Assembly: GCF_014651615.1 (NCBI RefSeq)
Contig: NZ_BMXF01000001.1
Location: forward strand, 1,149,731-1,213,730
Origin: Persicitalea jodogahamensis
GTDB lineage: Bacteria > Bacteroidota > Bacteroidia > Cytophagales > Spirosomataceae
Length of the DNA: 64,000 bases
Direction: 5' to 3'
Below the pieces are notes generated by a model that saw only the letters and a list, made by a program, of their open reading frames with translations, did no database searches and was not told where the DNA came from. Both the position numbers and the translations under genes were made by a program. Shown here one piece after another: positions 16,594 to 25,975 of this stretch (positions within the stretch are counted from its first letter, which is position 1; each line of letters opens with the position of its first letter).

Positions 16594-19500
16594 TTACTGT
16601 TTGCTCACTTTCACTACCCCCTGCCGACCCAGCGCATCCACGGCCCGGATCAGGTACAGGCCCGTGGGCAGCGCACCGAGCCGGAATTCGAGCTGGTTCA
16701 GTCCTTCCACCAGAGTTTCGCGGTGCGATTGCCGGGCTCTGCCCGTCATGTCGAGCACTTCGAAGGTACCCTCACCCGCCGCGGGGGCTAGTACTTCCAG
16801 CGTCACTACGTCCTGCACGGGATTGGGGTAGGCTTTCAGCGAAAGCTGCAGCGCGGTATCGCTGCTTTCCTCCACGCCCACACGCGCCTTCTTCGTGCTG
16901 CCGCAGGCCCCCAGCGTGGCGCCCAGCTTGAGGTAGCGCTCGGCCACTTTTTCGCTGACGCACTGCGTGACGCCGTAGTAGCAGATGGTCACGTTCTGGT
17001 TCTTGTTGCCACAGCGAATATCCTGTACCGTGACAGTAAACTCGGCTTGGGCCGTGCAGCCGCCATTCCCGGTGGCTGTTACAGTGTAGGTCGTCGTCTC
17101 GTTGGGACAGAGTTTCTGGCTGGCGCTGGTGCCGATCTGGGTCTGGCCCTGCATCCACACGTAGGTGAAGGGACCCGTACCCGTAGGATTGGCCGTCAGT
17201 GTGGTGCAGCCGTCGCCCGAGCCGAGGATGACCGAGGTGTTGCCACTTACGGACAGCAATACGGGGTCGGGCTGGGTAATCGTAACCGACTGAGCGATAG
17301 CCTCGCAGCCGTTACCATCCTTGACGTTGACCGAATAAGTGCCAGGCGAAAGATTGGGGTATTTGGTATGGGGACCGTATGAGCCGGCTACTGCGTAGCT
17401 GTAAGATCCCGTGCCGCCGCTGGCGGTGAAGACGATGCTGCCATCGCTGCCGCCATTGCAGGTCACGTTGCTAACCGTGCGGGTGAAGCCGACGGCTGTG
17501 GTGGGCTGATTGACGGTGGCCGGCTGGGCGTCGGCCTCGCAGCCGTTGGCGTCCTTGACCTTGATGGAGTAAGTGCCTGCCGCCAGGCCCGTGAAGCTGG
17601 CCGAACTGCCGTAGTTCGCGCCGCCGTCCCTGGAATAAGTGTAGGGGCTCGTGCCGCCGCCAGCCGTGACGGTGATGCTGCCGTCCTTGCCGGCGTTGCA
17701 TTTGACGTCGGTGGCCGTGGCGTTGAAGTACACCGGGGCGGAGGGCTGGCTGAGGACGACCTCCTTGGCCTGACTCTCGCAGCCGTTGGCGTCCCTGACC
17801 TTGACGGAGTAGGCGAAGCTGCCCGTGGACAGTTCGGTGAAGCTGGCCGAAGTACCGTAGCTCTGCCCGCCGTTTATGGAGTACTGGTAGGGGCCTGTGC
17901 CGCCGCTGGCCGCAATGCTGATGCCGCCGTCGCTGCCGCCATTGCACTTGACGTTGGTGGCCGTGGCGGTGAAGCCGACGGCCGTGGCGGGCTGGGTGAC
18001 GCTGACCGATTGAGCCTGACTCTCGCAGCCGTTGGCGCCCTTGACCTTGATGGAATAGGTGCCTGCCTTCAGGCCCGTGAAGGTGAATCCGGTGGGTTCT
18101 GGTTCTACACCCGCGCGCCGGGCGTTCTGGTTGCTGACGTAGTTTATTCCGCCGTCTTTGGAGAACTGGTAGGGGCCCGTGCCGCCGCTGGCGGTGATGG
18201 CGATGCTGCCGTCGCTACCGCCCAAACACTTGACGTTGGTGGCCGTGGTGGTAAAGCTGACGGCCGTGGCGGGCTGGTCGACGGTGACTGACTGAGCGGT
18301 AGCCTCGCAGCCGTTGGCGTCCTTGACCTTGATGGAATAAGTACCCGCCGTCAGGCCGGTGAAGGTAGGCGCGGGGACGGTGGCATCCATCCTAGCTGCG
18401 GCCGGGCTGATGTAGGTCTGCCCGCCGTCCTTGGAGTACTGGTAGGGGCCGGTGCCGCCGCTGACGGTGATATCGATGCTGCCGTCACTGCCGTCCTTAC
18501 ACTTGATATCGGTAGTCTCGGTAGTGAAGGTGAGCGCGTCAGGCTGGGCGATGGTAACTGACTGAGCAGTCGCCTCACAGCCGTTGGCGTCTTTGGCATT
18601 GACCGAGTAGGTACCCGCCGATAGGTTGGAGTAGGTATCGTTGACAATAAAGGGGCCGGAGACTGCATACGTGTAAGGACCCGTACCGCCGCTGGCGGTG
18701 ATAGCAATGCTACCGTTGCTGCCACCATTACAACTAACGTTGGTGACCGTGGGGGTGAAGCTTAGCGTCTCGGGCTGTTTAATGTCGAGCTCCTGGATGC
18801 CTGCTTCGCAGCCATTGGCGTCCTTTACTTTGATGACGTAACCACCTGCACCCATGCCCATAAAGCTGAAGGTGGTAGGTTCTGGTTCTACGCCTGCGCG
18901 CCGGGCGATCTGGTTGCTGACGTAGGTCTGCCCGCCGTCTTTGGAGTACTGGTAGGGGCCCGTGCCACCGCTGGCCGTAATGGTAATACTGCCGTCGCTG
19001 CTGCCGAAGCACTTGACGTTGGTGACAGAGGTAGTGAAGCTGACGGCCGTGGCGGGCTGGGTGACGGTGACTGACTGAGCGGTAGCCTCGCAGCCGTTGG
19101 CGTCCTTGACCTTGATGGAATAAGTACCCGCCGTCAGGCCGGTGAAGGTGGGTGCGGGGACGGTGACATCCATCCTGGCCACGGCCGGGCTGATGTAGGT
19201 CTGCCCGCCGTCCTTGGAGTACTGGTAGGGGCCGGTGCCGCCACTGACGGTGATGTCGATGCTGCCGTCACTGCCGCCGTTACATTTGACGTTGGAGGCC
19301 GTGGTGGTGAAAGCGGGGCAGGGGGATACTGCCTTAAATACATAGGCTGCGCCCCGGTAGCTGTCCTTATCCGGAGCTCCCACGATGGCATATTCGTCCG
19401 AGATGGAGACGCTACGCCCGAAAGCGTCGTAATTAGCCGCATCAGAAGCGGTGATTTTCTGTTGGTTGCCCCAGGTGCCGTTCTGATCTTTCCTGAAAGT

Positions 19501-20499
19501 ATAGGCTGCGCCCCGACCGCTGTCTTTTCCAATAGCCCCCACGATAGCGTGCTCGCCCGAGACCGACACACTGGCACCGAATTGGTCGCCATTGGCCGCA
19601 TCGGAAGCGGTGAGTTTCTGCTCATTGCCCCAGGTGCCGTTCTGATCTTTCCTGAAAGTATAGGCTGCGCCCCGACCGCTGTCCTTGTACTGAGCTCCCA
19701 CAATGGCGTACTCGCCTGAGATGGAGACACTGTAGCCGAAACTGTTGCCAATAGCCGCATCAGAGGCGGTGATTTTCTGTTGGTTGCCCCAGGTGCCGTC
19801 TTGATCCTTCTTGAAGAAATAGGCTGCACCCCGGTAGCTGTCTTTTCCAATAGCCCCCACGATAGCGTGCTCGCCCGAGACCGACACACTGACGCCGAAA
19901 CCGTCGCCGCTGGCTGCATCGGAGGCGGTGAGTTTTTTGACCTGTCCCCAGGTATCGGTGCCGTCCTGGTCTTTCCTGTACACGTAAGCGGCATTTTTGC
20001 CAGAAGCCCCCACGATAGCGTACTCGCCCGATACCGACACACTGACGCCGAATGAGCCGCCGATAGTTGCATCGGAGGCGGTGAGTTTTTTGACCTGTCC
20101 CCAGGTATCGGTGCCGTCCTGGTCTTTCCTGAAAATGTAGGCTGCGCCTAGCCCGCTGTTTTTGCCCGTAACACCCACGATGGCGTACTCGCCCGAGACC
20201 GACACACTGACGCCGAAATTGTCGCCGCTGGCTGCATCGGAGGCGGTGAGTTTTTTGACCAGTCCCCAGGTATCGATGCCGTCCTGATCTTTCCTGAAAA
20301 TATAGGCTGCGCCTTGTCCATAGTTTGCTCCACGAGTTCCCACGATGGCGTACTCACCCGAGATGGATACACTAGCGCCGAAATAGTCGTAGTTGACCGC
20401 ATTGGAAGCAGTTTTTTTGATGATTTCTGTCCAGTTCTGAGCGCGGGCGGTGGTGATAAGCCCCAGCAGGAACAGAAAGAAAAGGTAGTTTTTTTTCAT
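16594..20499 (-). CDS. T9SS-sorted adhesin: seven FG-GAP repeats plus eight SprB repeats
   Basis: 1301 residues from ATG 20499 (MKKNYLFFLFLLGLI, signal ending ARAQ); the frame is open 41 codons further but that part lies in the duplicated control region. Seven FG-GAP repeats (FGxSVSxSGEYAIVG) should form a seven-bladed integrin-like propeller. Eight SprB repeats follow (VKCxGGSDGSIxITxSGGTGPYQYS then LTAGTYSIKVKDANGCE), the module of the gliding adhesin SprB of Flavobacterium. Then the Cys module and the T9SS type A sorting domain. Predicted large cell-surface adhesin. It is the downstream copy of a tandem pair with the gene at 20680. Confidence 0.88.
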   Translation of the reverse strand: MKKNYLFFLFLLGLITTARAQNWTEIIKKTASNAVNYDYFGASVSISGEYAIVGTRGANYGQGAAYIFRKDQDGIDTWGLVKKLTASDAASGDNFGVSVSVSGEYAIVGVTGKNSGLGAAYIFRKDQDGTDTWGQVKKLTASDATIGGSFGVSVSVSGEYAIVGASGKNAAYVYRKDQDGTDTWGQVKKLTASDAASGDGFGVSVSVSGEHAIVGAIGKDSYRGAAYFFKKDQDGTWGNQQKITASDAAIGNSFGYSVSISGEYAIVGAQYKDSGRGAAYTFRKDQNGTWGNEQKLTASDAANGDQFGASVSVSGEHAIVGAIGKDSGRGAAYTFRKDQNGTWGNQQKITASDAANYDAFGRSVSISDEYAIVGAPDKDSYRGAAYVFKAVSPCPAFTTTASNVKCNGGSDGSIDITVSGGTGPYQYSKDGGQTYISPAVARMDVTVPAPTFTGLTAGTYSIKVKDANGCEATAQSVTVTQPATAVSFTTSVTNVKCFGSSDGSITITASGGTGPYQYSKDGGQTYVSNQIARRAGVEPEPTTFSFMGMGAGGYVIKVKDANGCEAGIQELDIKQPETLSFTPTVTNVSCNGGSNGSIAITASGGTGPYTYAVSGPFIVNDTYSNLSAGTYSVNAKDANGCEATAQSVTIAQPDALTFTTETTDIKCKDGSDGSIDITVSGGTGPYQYSKDGGQTYISPAAARMDATVPAPTFTGLTAGTYSIKVKDANGCEATAQSVTVDQPATAVSFTTTATNVKCLGGSDGSIAITASGGTGPYQFSKDGGINYVSNQNARRAGVEPEPTGFTFTGLKAGTYSIKVKGANGCESQAQSVSVTQPATAVGFTATATNVKCNGGSDGGISIAASGGTGPYQYSINGGQSYGTSASFTELSTGSFAYSVKVRDANGCESQAKEVVLSQPSAPVYFNATATDVKCNAGKDGSITVTAGGGTSPYTYSRDGGANYGSSASFTGLAAGTYSIKVKDANGCEADAQPATVNQPTTAVGFTRTVSNVTCNGGSDGSIVFTASGGTGSYSYAVAGSYGPHTKYPNLSPGTYSVNVKDGNGCEAIAQSVTITQPDPVLLSVSGNTSVILGSGDGCTTLTANPTGTGPFTYVWMQGQTQIGTSASQKLCPNETTTYTVTATGNGGCTAQAEFTVTVQDIRCGNKNQNVTICYYGVTQCVSEKVAERYLKLGATLGACGSTKKARVGVEESSDTALQLSLKAYPNPVQDVVTLEVLAPAAGEGTFEVLDMTGRARQSHRETLVEGLNQLEFRLGALPTGLYLIRAVDALGRQGVVKVSKQ

Positions 20500-20650
20500 G
20501 CGTAAAAAAAGATGATAATAGGGTGAGGAAATAAATACTATGGACCGATATGCCGTCTCCACACCGCAAATCAAGGTCTTATCTATAGCCCCATCCCCAC
20601 CCGTTCGGGTAGTTTTAGCCAAAAAAAAGACTACCCGCGTGGGTAGTCTT
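20499..20650 (-). repeat. Duplicated leader/terminator block, copy 1
   Basis: About 150 bp matching 23586-23735 with a single A insertion difference before the block ends. It contains the start codon, the 5' leader, two hairpins and the terminator of the preceding gene. Confidence 0.92.
20621..20648 (-). terminator. Terminator of the fibronectin/SprB gene
   Basis: GACTACCC-GCGT-GGGTAGTC with eight A on the plus strand, giving a T-tract on the minus-strand transcript. Confidence 0.88.
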
Positions 20651-20679
20651 TACGTTTTCCGGGCGATGCCGCGTGTTTT

Positions 20680-23586
20680 TTACTGTTTGCTCACTTTCAC
20701 CACACCCTGCCGACCCAGCGCATCCACGGCCCGGATCAGGTAGAGACCCGTGGGCAAAGTACCCAGCCGCAGTTCGAGCTGGTTCAGCCCTTCCGTCAGA
20801 TTCTCGGAGCGGTTTTGCCTAGTGCGGCCCGTTAGATCCAGCACTTCAAAAGTGGCGGCACCCGCCGTTGGGGCTAGTACGTCTAGTGTCACTACGTCCT
20901 GCACGGGATTGGGGTAGGCTTGCAGCGACAGTGTCAGGGGCGTATTGGTAGCTACTTCGGCAGAAAGGCGGGCCGTGGCATTGCCGCAGCCACCCAAGTA
21001 GTCTCCGTGATCCAAGTGAGCCTGTACAGCGTTGGGGGATATACAGATTTCATGACCATTGTGGCATACGGTAACTTTATCGCCCTTATTACCGCAGCGT
21101 ATGTCTTGCACTTTTACCGTCACAGTCTTTTGAACTGTACACCCGTTACGATCTGTCACCATTACCGTGTATGTGGTGGTTTCGGTAGGGCAGAGTTGCT
21201 GGGTAGCGCTCCTGCCAATGACCACATCGCCTTGTTTCCATACATAACTGTAGATTGGCGTACCGCCCGAAGTAGTTGCCCTCAACGTAGTGCAGTTACT
21301 GCCGTACCCGTATGTCACGGAAACATTGCCTGAAAGCGTGACGTTCAGGGCAGTGGGTTCAGTGATGATGACGTCTTGAGCCGCCGTTTCGCAACCATTG
21401 GCATCTTTTACTCTAATCGTGTAAATACCCGCTGCCAAGGTATTGACGTTCGCTACGATACCGTAGCTTACACCACCATCTTTTGAATAGGTATAGCCGG
21501 GGGTGCCACCAATGGCGGTGACGTTAATGCTGCCGTCGCTGCCGCCAAAACATTTAACGTTGGTAGTCACAGAAGTAAAGCTGACAGATGTAGCGGGCTG
21601 GGTGACGCCTACTTCCTGAATATCGGTCTCGCAGCCGTTGGTATCTTTGACGCGGACGACATAGCCCCCTGCCGTCAGCCCCGTGAAACTGGGCGAGGTA
21701 CCGTAGGTCTGCCCGCCATCGATAGAGTATTGATAACGGGCCGTGCCGCCACTGGCGGCAACGACAATGCTGCCGTCGTTGCCACCAAAACATTTGACAT
21801 TGGTGACGATGGTGGTAAAGCTAATGGCGTCAGGCTGGGTGATGTTGACGAATTCGTTTTCGGCTTGGCAACCCTTTTCATCCTTAACCGCAAGGCCTAG
21901 GGTAGTTGCACTTAGTTCCGTAAAGCTGGACGAGTTACTGTAACTAACCCCATTGCTTATGGAGTACAGGTAGGTACCTGTGCCGCCGCTGGCGTTGATG
22001 ACGACACTGCCGTCGCTGCCGCCGTTGCAGCTCACGTTAGTGACGATGCTAGTGAAGCCAACGGCTGCGGCAGGCTGGCTAATGGCGGTCTCCTGAATAT
22101 CGGTCTGACAGCCGTTGGCGTCTTTGACGCGGAGTACATAGCCTCCTGCCGTCAGACCCGTGAAACCGGGCGAGGTGCCGTAGGTCTGCCCGCCGTCTAT
22201 AGAGTACTTATAGCTGGCCGTGCCGCCGCTGGCGGTGATAGCGATGCTGCCGTCGCTGCCGCCGAAACATCTGACATTGGTAATCGCAGAGGTGAAGTTG
22301 ACGAATGTAGCAGGCTGGGTGATGCCCACTTCCCGAACGTCGGTCTCGCAGCCGTTGGCGTCCTTGACTCGGATAACATAGCCTCCTGCCGTCAGGCCCG
22401 TGAAGCTGGACGAAGTGCCGTAGGTCTGCCCGCTGTCTAAGGAATATTGGTAGTTGCCCGTGCCGCCGCTGGCGGTGATAGCAATGCTACCGTCGCTGCC
22501 GCCGAAACACTTGACGTCGGTGACCGTTGTGGTGAAAGTAGGGCAGGGAGGAGCTCCTGCTGTGTTGAATGTTATTGTGTTGCTGCTCGCGCTGGTGCCG
22601 TTCCTGTTCGATGCTCTTAGTCTGTAATAATAAGCGGTATTAGGATGCAAGCCGGTAATTTCCTTCGTAGGCGCATTGCTGACCACCAAGTTATTGTAGC
22701 CAGTAACAAAAGTGCTGAAAGTAGGGCTTTCGGAAACGTCCAAAAAGTAGTCGACGGCGTTAGGGGTAGCCTGCCAGTTTGCCGTAGCGGTATTCACGCT
22801 GACACTAGTTGCGGGGAGAGCTACGGGGGGGGGCGGTGCATCTACGGCCGTGATTCCTGTGAGTGCAAGGATGGCCGTCCGTCCGGTTGTCGATGTTTTC
22901 GTAAATGTTACGCTGGTAAGAATCCGGTTATTAAAAGGAGGTGATAGGGTAATCTTGTTATCATACAGACGGGGATTCTGTGCATCCCCGCTTAAATTAT
23001 CCGCGACACTTGTCCCAAGCGTGGTACGGGATACTCTTCCAATTCCTTTAACGGCAAAGTTAGATCCATTAAACCAATCCGGTACAGTGAACGAAGTCGA
23101 ATAATTGGACCCATCGCTAAAGTTTAGCCGAGCGGTGAAGCCTGAACTGAGCTCTGCGCTCGAACCTAAGATGGCAATTGTCGAGAACACACCTGGTGTT
23201 TGCAGTGTGAGTGTGCCACTGCTCCCGTTTGCGGCGAGGAATAAGGTGTTATTGGCCGAGTAATCCGCCAGCGTGTAGGAGGCTCCGGGTAAGTTGGCAC
23301 TGTTGATGATCCGGTTGGTCGGAAGACCGTAAGGAGGGGGTGACGTAGGATTAAAATTTCCCCGGAAATCAGTGGAATACATCACATTATTTCCGCCGAA
23401 ACCACCTGCGAGGTCGAAAGAAATAGTTGTAGTGTTTTCTGCACGATTCGTGCCTCCTGAACCTTCGGCAATCAAATCATGATTGAAACCAGAAACAATG
23501 ACGGGAACATACGTCTGCGCAGTGCTTATCCCACCGATGGCCGTCAGCAACGATAAGAATAGTAAGAATAAGTAATGTTTTTTCAT
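20680..23586 (-). CDS. T9SS-sorted adhesin: fibronectin III plus five SprB repeats, His-type Cys module
   Basis: 968 residues from ATG 23586 (MKKHYLFLLFLSLL, signal ending STAQ). The first 250 residues are a beta-rich domain not recognised. It is followed by a fibronectin type III domain (LPATSVSVNTATANWQ to NTAYYYRLRASN), five SprB repeats, and the module before the sorting domain in the form CHNGHEICIS with HLDHGDYLGGCG, which keeps four His. The other eight T9SS proteins in the window have Tyr, Val or Leu at these places. It ends with a T9SS type A sorting domain. Predicted surface adhesin and upstream partner of the tandem pair. Confidence 0.87.
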   Translation of the reverse strand: MKKHYLFLLFLSLLTAIGGISTAQTYVPVIVSGFNHDLIAEGSGGTNRAENTTTISFDLAGGFGGNNVMYSTDFRGNFNPTSPPPYGLPTNRIINSANLPGASYTLADYSANNTLFLAANGSSGTLTLQTPGVFSTIAILGSSAELSSGFTARLNFSDGSNYSTSFTVPDWFNGSNFAVKGIGRVSRTTLGTSVADNLSGDAQNPRLYDNKITLSPPFNNRILTSVTFTKTSTTGRTAILALTGITAVDAPPPPVALPATSVSVNTATANWQATPNAVDYFLDVSESPTFSTFVTGYNNLVVSNAPTKEITGLHPNTAYYYRLRASNRNGTSASSNTITFNTAGAPPCPTFTTTVTDVKCFGGSDGSIAITASGGTGNYQYSLDSGQTYGTSSSFTGLTAGGYVIRVKDANGCETDVREVGITQPATFVNFTSAITNVRCFGGSDGSIAITASGGTASYKYSIDGGQTYGTSPGFTGLTAGGYVLRVKDANGCQTDIQETAISQPAAAVGFTSIVTNVSCNGGSDGSVVINASGGTGTYLYSISNGVSYSNSSSFTELSATTLGLAVKDEKGCQAENEFVNITQPDAISFTTIVTNVKCFGGNDGSIVVAASGGTARYQYSIDGGQTYGTSPSFTGLTAGGYVVRVKDTNGCETDIQEVGVTQPATSVSFTSVTTNVKCFGGSDGSINVTAIGGTPGYTYSKDGGVSYGIVANVNTLAAGIYTIRVKDANGCETAAQDVIITEPTALNVTLSGNVSVTYGYGSNCTTLRATTSGGTPIYSYVWKQGDVVIGRSATQQLCPTETTTYTVMVTDRNGCTVQKTVTVKVQDIRCGNKGDKVTVCHNGHEICISPNAVQAHLDHGDYLGGCGNATARLSAEVATNTPLTLSLQAYPNPVQDVVTLDVLAPTAGAATFEVLDLTGRTRQNRSENLTEGLNQLELRLGTLPTGLYLIRAVDALGRQGVVKVSKQ

Positions 23587-23735
23587 GCGTAAAAAAGATG
23601 ATAATAGGGTGAGGAAATAAATACTATGGACCGATATGCCGTCTCCACACCGCAAATCAAGGTCTTATCTATAGCCCCATCCCCACCCGTTCGGGTAGTT
23701 TTAGCCAAAAAAAAGACTACCCGCGTGGGTAGTCC
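23586..23735 (-). repeat. Duplicated leader/terminator block, copy 2
   Basis: Matches 20499-20650 almost base for base. It separates the LuxR-type gene from the fibronectin/SprB gene. Confidence 0.92.
23707..23734 (-). terminator. Terminator of the LuxR-type gene
   Basis: Same GACTACCC-GCGT-GGGTAGTC hairpin with eight A on the plus strand; it ends the minus-strand LuxR-type transcript. Confidence 0.88.
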
Positions 23736-23759
23736 TGGCATTTTGGGCTAAAAAATGAG

Positions 23760-25064
23760 CTATCGCCTGAAATTCACGAGCAAATCCTTGCGATCCCTGA
23801 TGTCGAGAATCTGGTAGATGTTGCGGATGTGGTACTTCACCGTGTTTTCCGACACGAACAGCCGGTCGGCGATTTCGCGGTTGCTCAGGCCCGCCGCCAG
23901 CAGGTTCAGCACCTCGCACTGCCGGTCCGAAAGGTCGTCATGGTCCGGGAGGGCCAGGGCGGAAGGGCTGGCCGGAGCCGTCGGTTGGGCGGGCGGCGGG
24001 GGCGTATTTTTTTGTTGGGCCAGGTAGGCGGCCAGTTCGCGCTCCATCTGCTGGTATTCTTTTTCCAGGACACGCTTCCGGCGGTAGTGCAGCAGCCCCC
24101 AGGCCAGCAGCGCCAGCGCCAGCAATCCGGCCAGCACCAGGCCCAGCGTCAGGTACTGACGGCGGTCCTGCTCGCTTCGTAGTTTCTGGTCGCTTTCGGC
24201 CAGCAACATGGCTTCCTTCTGGTTGTGCAGCGCGGCCACGTTGGCGGTTTGGTCGTACACTTTGTTGAGGGAGTCGAGGCGGCGGCTGATGGCCACGGCC
24301 GCCGGGTCACCGTGGCTCTGGTAGATGTGCAGCAACTCCTCGTGGGCGTAGATGTCGTACTTGATGATGCCGCAGGAGTCGGCATAGCGGCGCGAAGCTG
24401 CAAAAGCGGCCAGCATGGGGCCGGGCTGCCGGGTGGCATCGTAAAGCTGCATTTTCTTGACGTAGATCATCGGCAGGTCGCAGGGCGACGCCTCCCGCAG
24501 CCAACCGATGGCGCGGTCGTAGGTAGTTTCGGCCCGGTCGTATTGTTGGTCGAGGTAGCGCAGGTACCCCTGCTGCATCACCAGTTTGGCCTTGTTTTCG
24601 AGGTCGATGTGCCGGAAATCGGTCTTTTCCAGCACCGTCATCAGGCTGTCTGATTTTTCGTAGTTGTGAATGTCGAAATGGGCCAGCGCTTCCTGCGCCA
24701 TGATGTAGGCGAGGTACTTTTCTTTGGCGGGCGTCTGCCGGGCAAAATCCCGGGCTTTGGCCAGAAACAGCAGATTCGACTGGTAATCCTGCACTCGCTT
24801 GTAGGTATAGGAAAGCAGGATACACGCCCGGTACTTCTCCTCACTATCAAAGGCATCGCTTTGGAGCACGGGCAGCAGCAGCGCCTGCGATTCCTTGAAC
24901 TGAAGCCGATTGTTGAGCCGAAACACACTGTCTTCCAGCGATTCAAAGCGTTGGTTTTGAGCCTGTACGGGAAGAGTAGAAAGAAAGGCGGGAGTAACGA
25001 AAACGACCCAAAAAAGTACAACCCGACAGGTCTTTGAGAAGAATTCAACGGCAGACTTTTGCAT
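23760..25064 (-). CDS. Membrane-anchored TPR/LuxR transcriptional regulator
   Basis: 434 residues from ATG 25064 (MQKSAVEFFSK); it begins with a signal peptide or anchor ending PVQAQ. About 30-290 are helical repeats of TPR type. A membrane span (LTLGLVLAGLLALALLAWG, about 303-325) is followed by a coiled coil, a Pro-rich linker, and a C-terminal LuxR/GerE helix-turn-helix (LSDRQCEVLNLLAAGLSNREIA then VSENTVKYHIRNIY). This periplasmic-TPR, membrane, cytoplasmic-HTH layout is common in Bacteroidota and suggests direct control of DNA from the membrane. It ends just before the SprB-type adhesin pair and may regulate it (inference from position). Confidence 0.82.
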   Translation of the reverse strand: MQKSAVEFFSKTCRVVLFWVVFVTPAFLSTLPVQAQNQRFESLEDSVFRLNNRLQFKESQALLLPVLQSDAFDSEEKYRACILLSYTYKRVQDYQSNLLFLAKARDFARQTPAKEKYLAYIMAQEALAHFDIHNYEKSDSLMTVLEKTDFRHIDLENKAKLVMQQGYLRYLDQQYDRAETTYDRAIGWLREASPCDLPMIYVKKMQLYDATRQPGPMLAAFAASRRYADSCGIIKYDIYAHEELLHIYQSHGDPAAVAISRRLDSLNKVYDQTANVAALHNQKEAMLLAESDQKLRSEQDRRQYLTLGLVLAGLLALALLAWGLLHYRRKRVLEKEYQQMERELAAYLAQQKNTPPPPAQPTAPASPSALALPDHDDLSDRQCEVLNLLAAGLSNREIADRLFVSENTVKYHIRNIYQILDIRDRKDLLVNFRR

Positions 25065-25214
25065 GGTGGTATATGTCGTTCTCAGGGCGGCAGTGAATCG
25101 GCCGGAATAGTTTTTACAAAAAAAAGGCGTGAAGTCACAAAAAAAAATACCTCGCACGAGGTATTTCGAGAACATGGTACAGACAAGAAACACCAACCTG
25201 TTTTTGGTACTATG

Positions 25215-25352
25215 GGTAATGAGCTATAAGCTATAGGCTTCTTAGATTTCTCTAATCATCAGTATAGTATGCAGGATTGGTTTGCTTACTATTTTTACCT
25301 AATTCGTCGATGAGCGTAGGCATTAAAAGCTTATAGCCTACAGCTCATTGCC
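25215..25352. repeat. Imperfect inverted repeat, 26-bp arms
   Basis: GGTAATGAGCTATAAGC... at 25215-25240 is complementary, with a few mismatches, to 25327-25352, with 86 bp of AT-rich sequence between. The right arm ends at the stop of the response-regulator gene. Could be a small non-autonomous element remnant or a long transcript hairpin. Confidence 0.6.
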
Positions 25353-25975
25353 TAAAGCCACTCAGGAAGGGTTTTAAGAAAATCATACAAGTCTTTCCGG
25401 GACGTAAATGGCAGCTTCCGGCTGATATTTTTGCGGTGAGTCTGCACGGTATAAAAGCTCAGACTCAGCCGTTCGGCGATTTGCTCGGTCGTCAGATCCT
25501 GCCCTACGCAACGCAGAATCTCTGTTTCGCGGGGCGTGAGTTGTTGCCGAATGCTGAAATAATCGTCAACCACAGGAGCAGGAGTTTCGGTCGGCTCTAT
25601 CACCTTTTGGCCAGTCATGATCTGCCGCAGCGCGTCTAGCAGTTCTTCCGCCGGAATCGTTTTGGCCAGGTAACCATCTATACCCAGGGTTTTGAACCGG
25701 GTGATCTCACGTTTTTCGGCGTACATGCTGATGACTACCAGCCTGCAGGGGTCGGGGAGTTCTTTGAGCTGCCGCACCACCGCCAGGCCGTCGAGGTGCG
25801 GCATGTTGTAATCCACCAGCACAAGGTCGGGGCGGTGGCGTTGGCAATCGTCGAAGGCGCGGCGGCTGTCGAAGGTCTGATGTACGACCTCGAAGTCGGG
25901 CGATTCCCGAAGAATCAAACTGAGGCCGTCGCTAAACAGCCGGTGGTCGTCAATGATGATGGTGCGAATGGGCAT
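25352..25975 (-). CDS. NarL/FixJ-type response regulator
   Basis: 207 residues. Receiver domain with acidic pocket IIIDDH (Asp9, Asp10), phospho-acceptor Asp55 in VLVDYNMP, Ser83 in VISMY and Lys105 in YLAKTIP. The C-terminal LuxR HTH is LTPRETEILRCVGQDLTTEQIA then SFYTVQTHRKNISRKL. Its start lies inside the 3' end of the kinase gene (26-bp overlap), so the two are translationally coupled partners of one two-component system. Targets unknown; it lies within a cluster of surface-protein genes. Confidence 0.92.
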   Translation of the reverse strand: MPIRTIIIDDHRLFSDGLSLILRESPDFEVVHQTFDSRRAFDDCQRHRPDLVLVDYNMPHLDGLAVVRQLKELPDPCRLVVISMYAEKREITRFKTLGIDGYLAKTIPAEELLDALRQIMTGQKVIEPTETPAPVVDDYFSIRQQLTPRETEILRCVGQDLTTEQIAERLSLSFYTVQTHRKNISRKLPFTSRKDLYDFLKTLPEWL

